Source: Barthelona sp. PAP020
Lineage: Eukaryota > Metamonada: BaSk clade
DNA: 38,742 nt
Assembly: GCA_040182905.1 (NCBI GenBank)
Contig: JARQWU010000071.1
Location: forward strand, 1 to 38,742
Direction: 5' to 3'
The notes beneath the pieces were generated by a model. That model made no database searches. It saw nothing but the letters and a program-made list of their open reading frames with translations, and was not told the origin of the DNA. Shown here in pieces: positions 20,553 to 30,766 of the stretch. The first letter of the stretch is position 1, and each line of letters opens with the position of its first letter. A program made the position numbers and the translations under genes.

Positions 20553-23357
20553 ATGGAAAATGATGATATATATCTTTGCAGTGTTCATATTAATGGATTT
20601 AAAAGTTTTAAAGAAAAAATTATATTAAATAGTTTAACAAATGAATTGATTTGTTTAATTGGAAAGAACTCAAGTGGAAAAAGTAATTTTGTTGATGCAA
20701 TTTTATTTGGGTTAGGTGTTAAACATGGTTTTTTAAGATGTGAAAGAGAACTTGATTTGATTTCTGATGAAATAGACCATTGTATTGTAACTTTAAGATT
20801 TTCAAATAATTTTAGCTGCAGTCGGGCTTTAAAATTAATGGAAAATAATGAAAATGAGAAAAAATTGAGACGGTTCTTTTTTATAAACAATCAGAAAGTT
20901 TCTAGTTTAAAAGAATATTGTGATCGTATATATGAAAATGTTTCAATAAATAGCTTTAGTCCCTCCACTTTTTGTTTATTACAACATGAAGCATCGAAAG
21001 TTTTAAACGGAAAAGGAATTGATATTTTGTCGTACATTGAGAGTTGTTTTGGATTAGATGAGGTCTATGAGCGCCAAAAAAAGAATGAAATAATTTTGGT
21101 AAAATTGCAAGAGAATATTGATGTTTTGACTATTAAAAAGAATGAATTAAATGCACAAAAGTATGATTATGAAAGTCAAGTGAAGGAACAAGAGAAATTA
21201 AGCAGTGAATTTGAGAGTATTGAACAAGAAATAAAAAGACTAAGAGATGAGTATTCTATTCAGCGAAAAAAATATTTAGAACAGTTAAAAACTGATATGA
21301 ATGAATTAAATGATGAAATAGAAGGAAAAAGCAAAGAAAAGAAGGAAGAAGAAGATATTAATCTGAAATTGAAGAAAGAATCTGAAGAATTAAATAAAGA
21401 GATTGTAATTGTTCAAAAAGATAAGAGTGAAGAGTTATTAAAATTGAGCGAATTGAATTTTGAGAGGAATGAGGTGAAAAAACAGATAAAGCATTCAAAA
21501 ATTCAAAAAAATAATGTGTATGGTTATAAATTAACGGAAGAAGAAAATAAAAAGGAGTTGAGTAGGGTAAAAGAACAATTAAAAGTTCATACAGCATGTA
21601 AAAGAAAAGATATTGTGAGAGAAAGGTTAGATCAGTTAAATATAGCAAAAAGTAACAAATTTGATCGTTTTACTTTCACAATTTCCAAGCATATTGAAGA
21701 TCTATTGGTTTCTGATCATGTATTTGGTACATTGAATCAGGTTGTTAAGATATCTGATGATTTTGTTGATAATGAGATCAATCAAAACAAAAAGAATGTG
21801 CTAGAATACATTTTAAATCAGTATCAAAATATTATCTTTTGTAAAAATAGAAATGCAGCTTTAATATGTGCTAAACGTATTGAGCATTTAAATCTTGAAT
21901 ATAATGTAATTTTTGAGTTTCCTCAAAATAATGAGGATGAAAAAGATGATGAATTTGAAAACAATGAATATTTTGATGTGTTAGAATTTAAGAATATTGA
22001 AACAAAAAGAATGATTTTAAGAAAATTGAAAAATTGGATTATTGTTGAAGATTTGAAAACTATTTCTTTAAAAAGAATGAAAAAAATGACTATTGATAGA
22101 TATGGGTATGTATATAATCCATTTGCTGGATCAATCAAGCAAAATAAGAGGTTTTCACTTGAAACTTTTTTTGTAAATCTTGTCTTTTCTAATGATATCA
22201 TACAATATGATGAAAAAGAAAAACAATCATTGGAAAAGGAGTATAATCATTTGGAAACAAATATCAATAACATATTAAATAGAAGTAAAAATGAGTTGGA
22301 AGATCTAGAATCTTTTGAACTTTTGAAAAAGAAAGAAAAATTTTTAATATCCAATAATTTCATTGATTTGGAAGATGTAGAAATATTAATGGAAAAACAG
22401 AACAATATTGAAATGAATATTTCAAATGTTGAAGAAGAATTGAAAAAATTAATAGCAGAAGATATTAATTTGCAAAATATATTTGGAAGCAATTTCAAAA
22501 AATTGCATGAATCTAATCATTCTTTAGCAAATTTAGAAAATGATTTGGATACTTTGATTCAAAGGTCGAAAAAGATTGATAAAATCCATCTTGCTTTGAA
22601 GAATTCGAAAGATCCTTTACAATTGATCAAAAACGACCAGCTAATTGCACATATTTTGCTTGAATTTCAAAATCAAAAGTTGATATCATTGGCAAATAAA
22701 ATAAGTGAAGAAAAAAATATTTTAATAAATATTCAAAGCAAAATCAATCCCGAAATATTTGAAATTTTTGCAAAATTTCAAGAAGATTTGTCAGAAATCA
22801 CTAAAAATCATAACAACCTCAAAAAAGATTTCAATTCAACAACTAAAATAATTGAAGATTGCTTATTGTTTCGGTATCTTAAGATCCAACAGATTTTACC
22901 AAGACTTAATGCTTTTGTTACAACAATCTTTGATAAACTATTGCCAAAAAGTCGAATTCTGTTGGAAAGAATGAACGATCAAAGTTTGCATTTTGATAAT
23001 GGTTTGCATATAAGTGTCAAACTTTTTCAAACAAATTGGACCAGTTTGGATAATTTGTCTGGTGGTCAAAAGGCTGCTGTTGGCGTCTCTTTAATAATCG
23101 GCACTTTCCTTTTAAATGCAAGCATGAATAATAAGCGTCCTTTTTTAATATTAGATGAGGTCGATAGTGCTTCTGATTGGTTGGTTTCCCAAGATATTTA
23201 CAAAGTAATTGAAAATTTGGATTCTCAAACATTTATGATCACCTTAAACTCAGTAAACTTCATGAAATGTAACTGTTTACTGGGATTTTCAAAACAGAAT
23301 GATGTAAGCACTTGTAGTATATACTTTGACAATGATTCTAAAATGATTGATGCTTAA
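20553..23357 (+). CDS. Compact, divergent SMC-family ATPase
   Basis: This 934-residue structural-maintenance-of-chromosomes protein has every part of the family. The N-terminal head has HINGFKSFKE and Walker A GKNSSGKS (37-44). A coiled coil spans about 165-385. A hinge spans about 388-530 (HVFGTLNQVV...RNAALICAKRIEHL...VEDLKTISLKRM). A second coiled coil spans about 540-780. The C-terminal head has the signature LSGGQ (835-839) and Walker B LILDEVD (DE at 868-869). Eukaryotic SMC1-4 are about 1150-1250 residues, so the arms here are clearly shortened. LSGGQ, the motif ASKVLNGKGIDILSYIE and the ending VSTCSIYF resemble SMC2; MITLNSVNFMK also recalls SMC1 and SMC4. The D-loop (DSASD rather than DAALD) is unusual. 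I cannot place it firmly in SMC1-6. Confidence 0.85.
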   Translation: MENDDIYLCSVHINGFKSFKEKIILNSLTNELICLIGKNSSGKSNFVDAILFGLGVKHGFLRCERELDLISDEIDHCIVTLRFSNNFSCSRALKLMENNENEKKLRRFFFINNQKVSSLKEYCDRIYENVSINSFSPSTFCLLQHEASKVLNGKGIDILSYIESCFGLDEVYERQKKNEIILVKLQENIDVLTIKKNELNAQKYDYESQVKEQEKLSSEFESIEQEIKRLRDEYSIQRKKYLEQLKTDMNELNDEIEGKSKEKKEEEDINLKLKKESEELNKEIVIVQKDKSEELLKLSELNFERNEVKKQIKHSKIQKNNVYGYKLTEEENKKELSRVKEQLKVHTACKRKDIVRERLDQLNIAKSNKFDRFTFTISKHIEDLLVSDHVFGTLNQVVKISDDFVDNEINQNKKNVLEYILNQYQNIIFCKNRNAALICAKRIEHLNLEYNVIFEFPQNNEDEKDDEFENNEYFDVLEFKNIETKRMILRKLKNWIIVEDLKTISLKRMKKMTIDRYGYVYNPFAGSIKQNKRFSLETFFVNLVFSNDIIQYDEKEKQSLEKEYNHLETNINNILNRSKNELEDLESFELLKKKEKFLISNNFIDLEDVEILMEKQNNIEMNISNVEEELKKLIAEDINLQNIFGSNFKKLHESNHSLANLENDLDTLIQRSKKIDKIHLALKNSKDPLQLIKNDQLIAHILLEFQNQKLISLANKISEEKNILINIQSKINPEIFEIFAKFQEDLSEITKNHNNLKKDFNSTTKIIEDCLLFRYLKIQQILPRLNAFVTTIFDKLLPKSRILLERMNDQSLHFDNGLHISVKLFQTNWTSLDNLSGGQKAAVGVSLIIGTFLLNASMNNKRPFLILDEVDSASDWLVSQDIYKVIENLDSQTFMITLNSVNFMKCNCLLGFSKQNDVSTCSIYFDNDSKMIDA

Positions 23358-23691
23358 TTGAGATTTTAGGGCTGAATTTAAATTTCAAGTGTCTTTCAAT
23401 CAATTATAAATGTTTAATAATTTTTGAACTTTTTTTTAATATTTTTTGATTAAAATCAGTTATTGATTATTTTGAAAATAATTCTTGAAAGATTCAACCA
23501 ATTATTGAGTTGTTTAACTTTTTATGAACTTTTTTTTCTGAAGTCTATTTTTATTCGACAAACGTGTTTCAAAAGCTCATGAAATTTATAAATATTATTC
23601 AAAATTTAAAAAAGAAAAGAATCGGAACAGATTTGTCAAAGATTTCAATAATTGTTTTATTCTTTGTTTAAAATTATTATTGTTTGTATCT
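23358..23691. other. Intergenic region
   Basis: This gap separates the SMC stop from the start of the amino-acid transporter on the same strand. It is AT-rich with several TTGAACTTTTTTT-like words near 23423 and 23526. I see no coding or RNA gene. Confidence 0.35.
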
Positions 23692-25329
23692 ATGAGTGAA
23701 GAAACAAAAATAGCTGATGAATTACCCAAATCAAACTCACTGAAATACATAATGAAATCAAACAGCAGTAGAAATTTGACTAAGAGTTCTTTAAGATTAA
23801 GTAGACCGAATATATCATCGAGTTTGAAAGATTTACAGTTAGATGAACAAAATAATGGTGAATTTAATGAAATGACAGTTGAGAAATTTCCTGTTTCACA
23901 AAATAGACAAGGAAATCCAAGTATGGTTGGGCAATCATCATTTGCAAATGTTTTTTCAACATTAAAATTAAGTTTCAGTAATTTACCCAGTTTTGCCTCA
24001 ATGACTGGACTTGGTGCAGGACTATACATGGATGAAATTGATAATGACGCTGGAAAACCCCAAGAAAAACCTCAATTTGAAAATGTTCCTGATGATAACA
24101 AAGAAGAAGTTGGGATGAAATCAAATGGTGCCTCAGTTAAAGCCACTACCGCAAATTTAGCCAACAATATGATTGGTTCCGGTCTCATTCTTTTGCCATA
24201 TGCAATGAAATTATGTGGTTTGATAAGTGGTCTTATCTTAATGGTTATTATGGGTTTAATATCAATGTTCACATTAAGTATTTCTGTTTATAATTCCAAA
24301 TTATCTGGTAGATTTGTATTTAAGCGAATAATTAACAAAGCTTTTGGACCAAACGTTACCAATGTCATTAATATCATGACTCTCTTTTATTCTTTCTTAT
24401 TAATGAGCGCTTATATTGTTATTGTAAGGGACTATACTTACATGTTCACTGGTTGGTTCGCATCTGATCCCCTCAATCCTCCTTTCTTTTTAACTAGAAA
24501 TTTTATGACATCTATTTTGGTGTTAGGATTTATGCTTCCGCTAGCTTTATTCAAAGATATGAAAGCTCTAGCATTTAGCTCAGTTATTGCTTTGATTGGA
24601 ATTGCAACCACTGTTTTAACTGTGTTTATACAATTCTTTCAAAAGGCTTTCACTCCTGATCATTTTTCAAACACCTCATTTGTTTGGTTTAAGTTCAATA
24701 TGGAACTCTTTGAAGCGGTTCCAATCATGCTTTTTGCTTTTTCTGCTCACATTAACATCAACACATTTTACCGAGAATTAGGTAGAAGATCAGTTTCCAA
24801 AATGAATAAGGTCATTGGTTCAGCAGTCGGTATCAATTTTTTGTTTTACAGTTTTGTTTCTGTATTGGGGTATTTGTCGTTTGGTATTTTGACAAAAGAT
24901 AACATTTTGACCAATTTTGAAGATGGAAGCGTTTTAACTTATGTTGCTAGAATAGCAATGACTCTTGTAATATGTTGTTCTTATCCTATTGTGAGTTTTG
25001 GTGCAAGAGTTGTTATTTTGAATTTGCTTCCACCTCAAAAGCGAACTGATGGAAAATATATTCGTATTGTGGCTGTTATATTGGTTATATTTTCGTTATT
25101 TTTAGGATTGATGGTAGAATCTGTATCGTTCATTATTGGTTTTTGTGGTGCAACAATTGGATGCTTTATTTCATTTATACAACCCCCTTTGACATTTTTA
25201 CGTTTGTCAAAAAGGAAAGCAAAAAAATTCTCAAAACTTCGAATTTGCAGTTTTTGTATGATAGTTGTTGGTCTCTTAATTCTTTTATTCTCTCTTTTTA
25301 TGTGGTATAAAAAATGGTTTATGAATTGA
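23692..25329 (+). CDS. Amino-acid transporter, AAAP/SLC38 family
   Basis: This 545-residue membrane protein starts at the ATG at 23692; the frame's upstream extension begins with a TTG. The first ~145 residues are hydrophilic and Ser/Asn-rich, probably a cytosolic regulatory region. About eleven membrane segments follow. The first carries TTANLANNMIGSGLILLPYAM, in two halves the hallmark of the amino acid/auxin permease family (unwound helix 1 with GSG). LFAFSAHININTFYREL corresponds to the conserved PFAFxCHPxxLPIYxEL region of SLC38-type carriers. The family moves neutral or cationic amino acids, often coupled to H+ or Na+, at plasma or vacuolar/lysosomal membranes. Substrate and location cannot be read from the sequence. 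Confidence 0.88.
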   Translation: MSEETKIADELPKSNSLKYIMKSNSSRNLTKSSLRLSRPNISSSLKDLQLDEQNNGEFNEMTVEKFPVSQNRQGNPSMVGQSSFANVFSTLKLSFSNLPSFASMTGLGAGLYMDEIDNDAGKPQEKPQFENVPDDNKEEVGMKSNGASVKATTANLANNMIGSGLILLPYAMKLCGLISGLILMVIMGLISMFTLSISVYNSKLSGRFVFKRIINKAFGPNVTNVINIMTLFYSFLLMSAYIVIVRDYTYMFTGWFASDPLNPPFFLTRNFMTSILVLGFMLPLALFKDMKALAFSSVIALIGIATTVLTVFIQFFQKAFTPDHFSNTSFVWFKFNMELFEAVPIMLFAFSAHININTFYRELGRRSVSKMNKVIGSAVGINFLFYSFVSVLGYLSFGILTKDNILTNFEDGSVLTYVARIAMTLVICCSYPIVSFGARVVILNLLPPQKRTDGKYIRIVAVILVIFSLFLGLMVESVSFIIGFCGATIGCFISFIQPPLTFLRLSKRKAKKFSKLRICSFCMIVVGLLILLFSLFMWYKKWFMN

Positions 25330-25635
25330 TTTGATAAATATATGAAAATTTTACAAATTTTTTTTTTTTTGCAAAAAATTATAAAGAAAAATATTTTTGT
25401 CGAATAAAAAGGTATGTGTCAGAAAGCAAAAATCTCGGGTAAAAAAAAATAAATAAAAAAAGTAGTGGAGAGAAAAGAATTTTTAACTTTTTTTATAATT
25501 TCTCTTTTTGAGTTTTGCTTTGATTTAAAACAAATTCCAGGTTTTAAATTATCTATTCTCATGTGTTTCGAAATTATATAGCATTTTCATTATCTCATTT
25601 TAAAGAATTTCACAAATAGTTAAAATAATTTAATA
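25330..25635. other. Intergenic region
   Basis: This gap between two plus-strand genes is made of A and T runs. It includes a GTATGT word at 25412 that resembles a splice donor, but no upstream exon with a start codon joins sensibly to the ATPase frame, so I do not call a leader intron. Confidence 0.3.
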
Positions 25636-28600
25636 ATGTCAAAAAAGGCAATTGATGCGTATGCATATCCTGAATCTACTTTTTCCAGTGATGGAAAAGT
25701 AAAGAATTCAAAAATTGTTACCAGAGAATTACATGGTTTCAAAGATATTAAGTGTTTTGCAACATCAAAATTTAAAATGAAGGTTTACTATTTCTTTTCA
25801 TTTCTTTCTGTTGGTATTTTGCCAATTATTTGTCATTGGTATCCCAAATTTTTTTTGAGCATGACATGTAACGAAATTGTCAGATATGACAAATTGAGAA
25901 AGAATGATAAGGTTTGTTTTTATGATTCAAATAATTCTTTAAATATGCATATTTGTACCATTGATAGTACTGAAGGATCTAATTTATTGTTTTTTGAGCA
26001 TAATTTTTTAAAGTTTTTTTTACTTAATCGTGTAAAAAGACGTATTTCTAAGGTTGATTCATATTTAGAACCTGAAGATTTGATTCCTGTTGATAATTTA
26101 GGACAATTTTTGTTGCCCCATTTGGATTTGTTCCTTCCCCCCTCTGAGATTATACGTGAGTATCAAACTGGATTAGATGAGGATGAGGTTAATCAATCTT
26201 CTGTATTTTTTGGAGATAATTTTGTGAGAATTCCAGAAATTCCATGGTATTCACTGTTGTTTGCTGAAATTTTGAATCCCTTTTATATGTTTCAAGTATT
26301 ATCTATGATTTTATGGTATTTAGAAGATTATTATTATTATGCATTTTGTATTCTGGTAATATCTGTTGTTTCAGTGTTTATTGAACTATATGAAACGATC
26401 AAACAACGTAAAAAACTGGTAAAAATGATGGCAACGAAATCTGAATTAATTAGTGTTCTCAGAGATGGTAAATGGAGTTATATTCAATCATCAAAGCTTG
26501 TTCCTGGGGATATTTTTAGGTTAGAAGCAAATAAATCAGTTAATTGTGATGCCGTAGTAATCAAAGGAAAATGCATTGTTGATGAATCAAGTATCACAGG
26601 TGAAAGTATTCCAACAACAAAAACTTGTTTACAACGGGAAGATAAGTACATTTTTAATGCTGATAATGATCGAAGACATACCGTTCAATCTGGAAGTGAA
26701 ATAATGGCTGTTTCCAACAATTGTTTATGTTTGGTTTCAAGAACAGGATGGTCTTCTTCAAAGGGTCAGTTATTGTCCACGCTTTTATTTCCACAAGAGA
26801 CAGATTATCAATTTGAAAGGGATTCATATCGATTTGTTGGTTTCATGTCAATTATTGCACTGATTGGTTTAGCTTATACCTTCTACATTTTAAAAGACCA
26901 GAATTTGTCTTCTACTGAAGTTTTTTTCCGTGCATTAGATTTAATAACGACCGTTATTCCACCTTCTTTACCTGCTGCTTTAACTATTGGGGTTTCATTC
27001 AGTATGAGTCGTTTGGGCAAATGTGGGATATTCAGTATCATTCCAAGTCGTATTAGACATGCAGGACTACTTGATGTTTGTTGTTTTGATAAAACTGGTA
27101 CATTAACTGAAGATGGATTGAAAGTCAGTGGTTGTTATATTACCACTACCATATCTGGATTGTCTAATCAAATGCTTGACACAAGTCCTTATTCACTTGT
27201 TGAAGCTAGTGATGAATTGTTGGCTGTTTTTCATTCTTGTCATGGTTTGGAATTACTTGGGGAAAATTTACTCGGTGATCCTCTTGATCTTATGATGGTG
27301 AACGATTTACACGCTCCCGTGAAAGAATTGAGCAATAATCTTATCATTGGTAGTTATCATTTATTGAAACGTTGGGCATTTAGTTCTAAATCACAACGTG
27401 TTACTTCCATTGCTTTGGATGATTCTGATGATTCCATTTGGGTTTGTTTAAAAGGTTCTCCTGAACGTGTAGTTGACATTGTTAGAAAAGAAAGTATTCC
27501 AGCTAATTGGTCTTTGCTTTTAACGGACTTAACTAGTCGTGGGCTTCGTGTGTTGGCTTGCGCAGCTAGAAAGCATAAATTAGCAGCTAAGGAACAATTA
27601 TTACAAATGAGTCGACTTGGATTGGAGAGTAGTCTTGATTTTGTTGGTTTTATTGTATTTGAAAATGAACTGAGGGAGGATAGTCGTGCTGTTGTTTCAC
27701 AATTACAAAATGCTGGGGTTTCTGTTCGTATGGTTACTGGTGACAATGTTAAAACTGCAGTGGCTGTTGCAAGAAATTGTGGAATGTTACAACCAAACAA
27801 AAAGCTTTACATATCTGAAGTTAATGATGGCATTGTTGATTTTGTTTTGGAAGACGGTTCTGAACGACTTGATTTGTTTAAAGTGTTGGAAAAAAAAAAA
27901 GTTAGTCAAAAACAGAAGAAATCAACTAAGTCATCAGCTAAAAAGGCGTATTCAAGAGATCCTTCTGAAATTTTAGATCTTCCTTTGTTGGAAGCTTCTG
28001 AAAAGTTAGAAAAAGATCAGTTGGAAGTCGATTTTGAAGATTTTCAGAATGAGCAAAAAACACCATTGCTTTTTAGAGCAATATCACCCACCGTTGAAAT
28101 TCAAAGAGTCACACAAGATTTTGACATTGCTGTTACAGGAGATTGTTTTAGAACAATTATTGGTGGTGTAGCTGAACACCGTGAACAAATGCAATCTATT
28201 TGTAATTCTGGGGATGAATTGAGTGGCTCTTTACTTGATTCAACGTTTGATATGGCTTTAGAAATTCCAAGTATGGATGATGTTAACTTTGTTGATGTTG
28301 ATTGTGATGAAGAAGAATTTCCTAGTTTCTGGGTTGGTTGTAGAAGACTTATTCTTCAACAATGTGTTATTTTTGCAAGAATGACCCCTGACGATAAGGA
28401 ATTGCTTTTAAAGAATCTTGCAAATTCAGCCATGATTGGTGATGGAGCTAATGATTGTGGTGCATTGAAAGCGGCATCAGTTGGTGTCTCTTTATCAGAA
28501 GCTGAAGCTTCAACAGCAGCACCGTTTACTTCTAGTAACCCTTCACCATCTGCAATTATTGAATTGATTCGTGAAGGACGTTCAGCTCTTGTTACATCAC

Positions 28601-29241
28601 TTCAAGCCTTTAAATTCATGGAATTATATAGTTTCTTGGAGTTTTTTACTGTTATCATGCTTTATCAGATTGGATCGAATCTGGGAGATTGGCAATATTT
28701 ATATGTGGATTTGATTACTATTTGGCCACTTGCAGTTTCGATTTCTCGATCAACTGCTGCGAATACTATTGTTAAAAAGAAACCTCAAGCATCATTGGTG
28801 TCCAAATATGTTCTCGGATCTCTTTTAGGTCATGTTGTTCTTTTTTGCATTGGACAGATGCTTATTGTTTCTTTATTAACAAAACAACCCTTCTATGTTC
28901 CTTTTAAACCTATGGATAAGTGGGATCTAGCTTGTGTTGAAAATTCTACCTTGTTTTTATTTAGCAATTTTCAGTACGTATTTTTAGCTTTAATTATAAC
29001 TACTGGATTGCCATACAAGAAACCTGTTGTTACAAACATTTCAATGATTATTTCAAGCATTGTTCTGATTGGATTCAATGCTTATATGTTATTCACACCA
29101 AATGACTTTTTAAAGAAATTACTTATTGTTGTTGATATGCCTGAAGATTGGAAATTGGTAATAATTTATTTCAGTTTGGGTTATTTCGCTGTTGCATTAT
29201 TGTATGAGAAGCTCATTGTGGAAAAATTATTTAATAAATAG
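25636..29241 (+). CDS. P5B-type ATPase (ATP13A2/ATP13A3-like)
   Basis: The 1201-residue P-type ATPase pumps substrate across an endomembrane using a phospho-aspartate intermediate. The membrane-helix-4 signature PPSLPAAL (442-449) is that of P5B pumps (PPALPAAL in ATP13A2/3), not of P5A (PPELPMEL). Known P5B members export polyamines from late endosomes or lysosomes. Catalytic parts are intact: TGES (321-324), phosphorylation site DKTGT with Asp485, and GDGAND (935-940), followed by CGALKAASVGVSLSEAEAS. The N-terminal cytosolic region has a membrane-inserted hydrophobic hairpin near 48-75, as in P5B. A lysine-rich insert (about 750-775) lies in the nucleotide-binding region. Start is an ATG with no better upstream choice. 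Polyamine specificity is inference. Confidence 0.93.
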   Translation: MSKKAIDAYAYPESTFSSDGKVKNSKIVTRELHGFKDIKCFATSKFKMKVYYFFSFLSVGILPIICHWYPKFFLSMTCNEIVRYDKLRKNDKVCFYDSNNSLNMHICTIDSTEGSNLLFFEHNFLKFFLLNRVKRRISKVDSYLEPEDLIPVDNLGQFLLPHLDLFLPPSEIIREYQTGLDEDEVNQSSVFFGDNFVRIPEIPWYSLLFAEILNPFYMFQVLSMILWYLEDYYYYAFCILVISVVSVFIELYETIKQRKKLVKMMATKSELISVLRDGKWSYIQSSKLVPGDIFRLEANKSVNCDAVVIKGKCIVDESSITGESIPTTKTCLQREDKYIFNADNDRRHTVQSGSEIMAVSNNCLCLVSRTGWSSSKGQLLSTLLFPQETDYQFERDSYRFVGFMSIIALIGLAYTFYILKDQNLSSTEVFFRALDLITTVIPPSLPAALTIGVSFSMSRLGKCGIFSIIPSRIRHAGLLDVCCFDKTGTLTEDGLKVSGCYITTTISGLSNQMLDTSPYSLVEASDELLAVFHSCHGLELLGENLLGDPLDLMMVNDLHAPVKELSNNLIIGSYHLLKRWAFSSKSQRVTSIALDDSDDSIWVCLKGSPERVVDIVRKESIPANWSLLLTDLTSRGLRVLACAARKHKLAAKEQLLQMSRLGLESSLDFVGFIVFENELREDSRAVVSQLQNAGVSVRMVTGDNVKTAVAVARNCGMLQPNKKLYISEVNDGIVDFVLEDGSERLDLFKVLEKKKVSQKQKKSTKSSAKKAYSRDPSEILDLPLLEASEKLEKDQLEVDFEDFQNEQKTPLLFRAISPTVEIQRVTQDFDIAVTGDCFRTIIGGVAEHREQMQSICNSGDELSGSLLDSTFDMALEIPSMDDVNFVDVDCDEEEFPSFWVGCRRLILQQCVIFARMTPDDKELLLKNLANSAMIGDGANDCGALKAASVGVSLSEAEASTAAPFTSSNPSPSAIIELIREGRSALVTSLQAFKFMELYSFLEFFTVIMLYQIGSNLGDWQYLYVDLITIWPLAVSISRSTAANTIVKKKPQASLVSKYVLGSLLGHVVLFCIGQMLIVSLLTKQPFYVPFKPMDKWDLACVENSTLFLFSNFQYVFLALIITTGLPYKKPVVTNISMIISSIVLIGFNAYMLFTPNDFLKKLLIVVDMPEDWKLVIIYFSLGYFAVALLYEKLIVEKLFNK

Positions 29242-29311
29242 GTTTTGAGTTTTTAAATTTGTTTTTTGAAAAAAAAGTTGTAATAAATTTACATTCAGTT
29301 AGCAAAAAAAA

Positions 29312-30706
29312 TTAATTTTGCTGAATCGAATATCTAAAAGAGACAATTGAATTTGGAGGAAGAGAATAGTTCAAATATTTTCCAAGATTCTCATCAAACA
29401 AGCTGATGTTTTGTTTCCTTAATGAAGAATTAACAGCAATAACAGAAATTTTATTATCTTGAGAACTAATTCCTGCAGTAACAACAACAGCCGAAATGTT
29501 AGGACTTTTAACATCAAAAATATTTGAATTCATAGGCAAATGTTTGGAAAAATGACGCATAGCATAATAATTTGGTTGAATATGAACTTCACCTTCCTCA
29601 ACAATCAAAGGAGCATCACAAAAATTATTTAAATGATTAGGGCCTCCACGATGATCTAATAAAATGTTCCAATCAACCCAACCCATTACTCCAACGTTGA
29701 AATCATGAGCAATATCCATTGCATATTTGACACCTCTACTCCAATCATTCAGAGAAACACCTGGACAATTACATCCCTCTGAATTCAAGTATAATTTCCC
29801 ATCAATTTTTTCATTGACAATTTGATTAATGGTATAGTTGTCATTCTCATACCAATGAAAAGCTATTCCATCAATTGAAGACCAGATTTTATCTGCAACT
29901 ATGGTCTCAACATATTCAATGAGTCTATCCCTATTATGATCGTATACCATGACCTTTACATTGGGATGATCATTCTTTATTGTTGGTATGAGAGAATTAA
30001 GATATTTCACGTAATCTAAAGGTTCTAACCAACAAGAATCCCATGTTTGTGCTCGAGAAGGTTCATTCATGGCTGTAATTCCCCAAAATTTGATATTTCG
30101 TTCCTCATAAGAACTAAGATATTTGGAAAAATACTGTGAAAAGGTGTCCATATGTTTATCAGATTTGAAACATCCATTCAATGAAGAATCCATGGCATTG
30201 TTGCTCTTCATCCAAGCAGGTGGAGACCAAGGTGAAGCAAAAAGCTTTAAATCTTTTTGATATTCTTGCGCTTTCTTGATCATAGGAACAATATATTTGT
30301 CTTCCATTGAGAAATCCCAGGAATTCAACTCAAAATCTCCATCAACTTCATTGTATGCATAATTTTGAGTTGAAAAATCACATGCACTGACATGTGTTCT
30401 GGCAAAATTGTAGTTATTCTCAGATTCTCCAAATATTTTTTCAAAAACATAGTTCTGTTGATCTTCAGACAAGGTTTGCAATACACTACTTGATGCTTGA
30501 GTCAAAGCAACACCATATCCCATAATATTTTGTTTGATCTTTGTATAATCAAGTTTAAATATATTGTCACTAGTTGGATTTTTATTAGAAAAGCTATAAG
30601 GCCTAATTTCCCAAGAATTCTCAGAGGATGAACTTATAATATCAACATAAATTATTTTTGCACAAATTATTCCAAGCAAACTTAAAAATACAGCATAATA
30701 TTTCAT
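29312..30706 (-). CDS. Secreted or lysosomal glucosylceramidase, GH30 family
   Basis: This 464-residue enzyme is expected to hydrolyse the beta-glucosidic bond of glucosylceramide, or of related beta-glucosides. The ATG at 30706 begins a signal peptide (MKYYAVFLSLLGIICA); the frame extends upstream to a GTG, which I reject. The TIM barrel has GYGVALTQASSSVL (GFGGAMTDAA in human GBA1), SPWSPPAWMKSN, the acid/base Glu215 in FWGITAMNEPS and the nucleophile Glu310 in LYLNSEGCNCPG. The C-terminal beta-sandwich closes the protein near IVSFRYSIQQN. Multiple Asn-X-Ser/Thr sites fit secretion. It is divergent from GPN2 with only 60 bases between start codons. Its lysosomal location is inferred from family members. 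Confidence 0.93.
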   Translation of the reverse strand: MKYYAVFLSLLGIICAKIIYVDIISSSSENSWEIRPYSFSNKNPTSDNIFKLDYTKIKQNIMGYGVALTQASSSVLQTLSEDQQNYVFEKIFGESENNYNFARTHVSACDFSTQNYAYNEVDGDFELNSWDFSMEDKYIVPMIKKAQEYQKDLKLFASPWSPPAWMKSNNAMDSSLNGCFKSDKHMDTFSQYFSKYLSSYEERNIKFWGITAMNEPSRAQTWDSCWLEPLDYVKYLNSLIPTIKNDHPNVKVMVYDHNRDRLIEYVETIVADKIWSSIDGIAFHWYENDNYTINQIVNEKIDGKLYLNSEGCNCPGVSLNDWSRGVKYAMDIAHDFNVGVMGWVDWNILLDHRGGPNHLNNFCDAPLIVEEGEVHIQPNYYAMRHFSKHLPMNSNIFDVKSPNISAVVVTAGISSQDNKISVIAVNSSLRKQNISLFDENLGKYLNYSLPPNSIVSFRYSIQQN

Positions 30707-30766
30707 ATTATCAAAAAAAAAAAAAAACAATTTCAACTGTTTTTTTAACACATATATTTGGGATAT
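30707..30766. promoter_or_regulatory. Very short bidirectional promoter region
   Basis: Only 60 bases separate the start codons of the GH30 gene (minus) and GPN2 (plus). The gap has a run of about 14 A bases next to the GH30 start and the ATATATTTGGGATAT word next to the GPN2 start. Promoters and leaders of both genes must fit here or overlap the coding regions. Confidence 0.4.

Noticed and set aside
25412-25635. Possible leader intron starting with GTATGT before the P5B ATPase
   Set aside because: No upstream coding exon and no clear branch/acceptor pair; the ATPase frame has its own good ATG.
30707-30751. GTG-initiated extension of the GH30 enzyme
   Set aside because: Not an ATG, contains a run of Phe from the A/T tract, and would bury the signal peptide.
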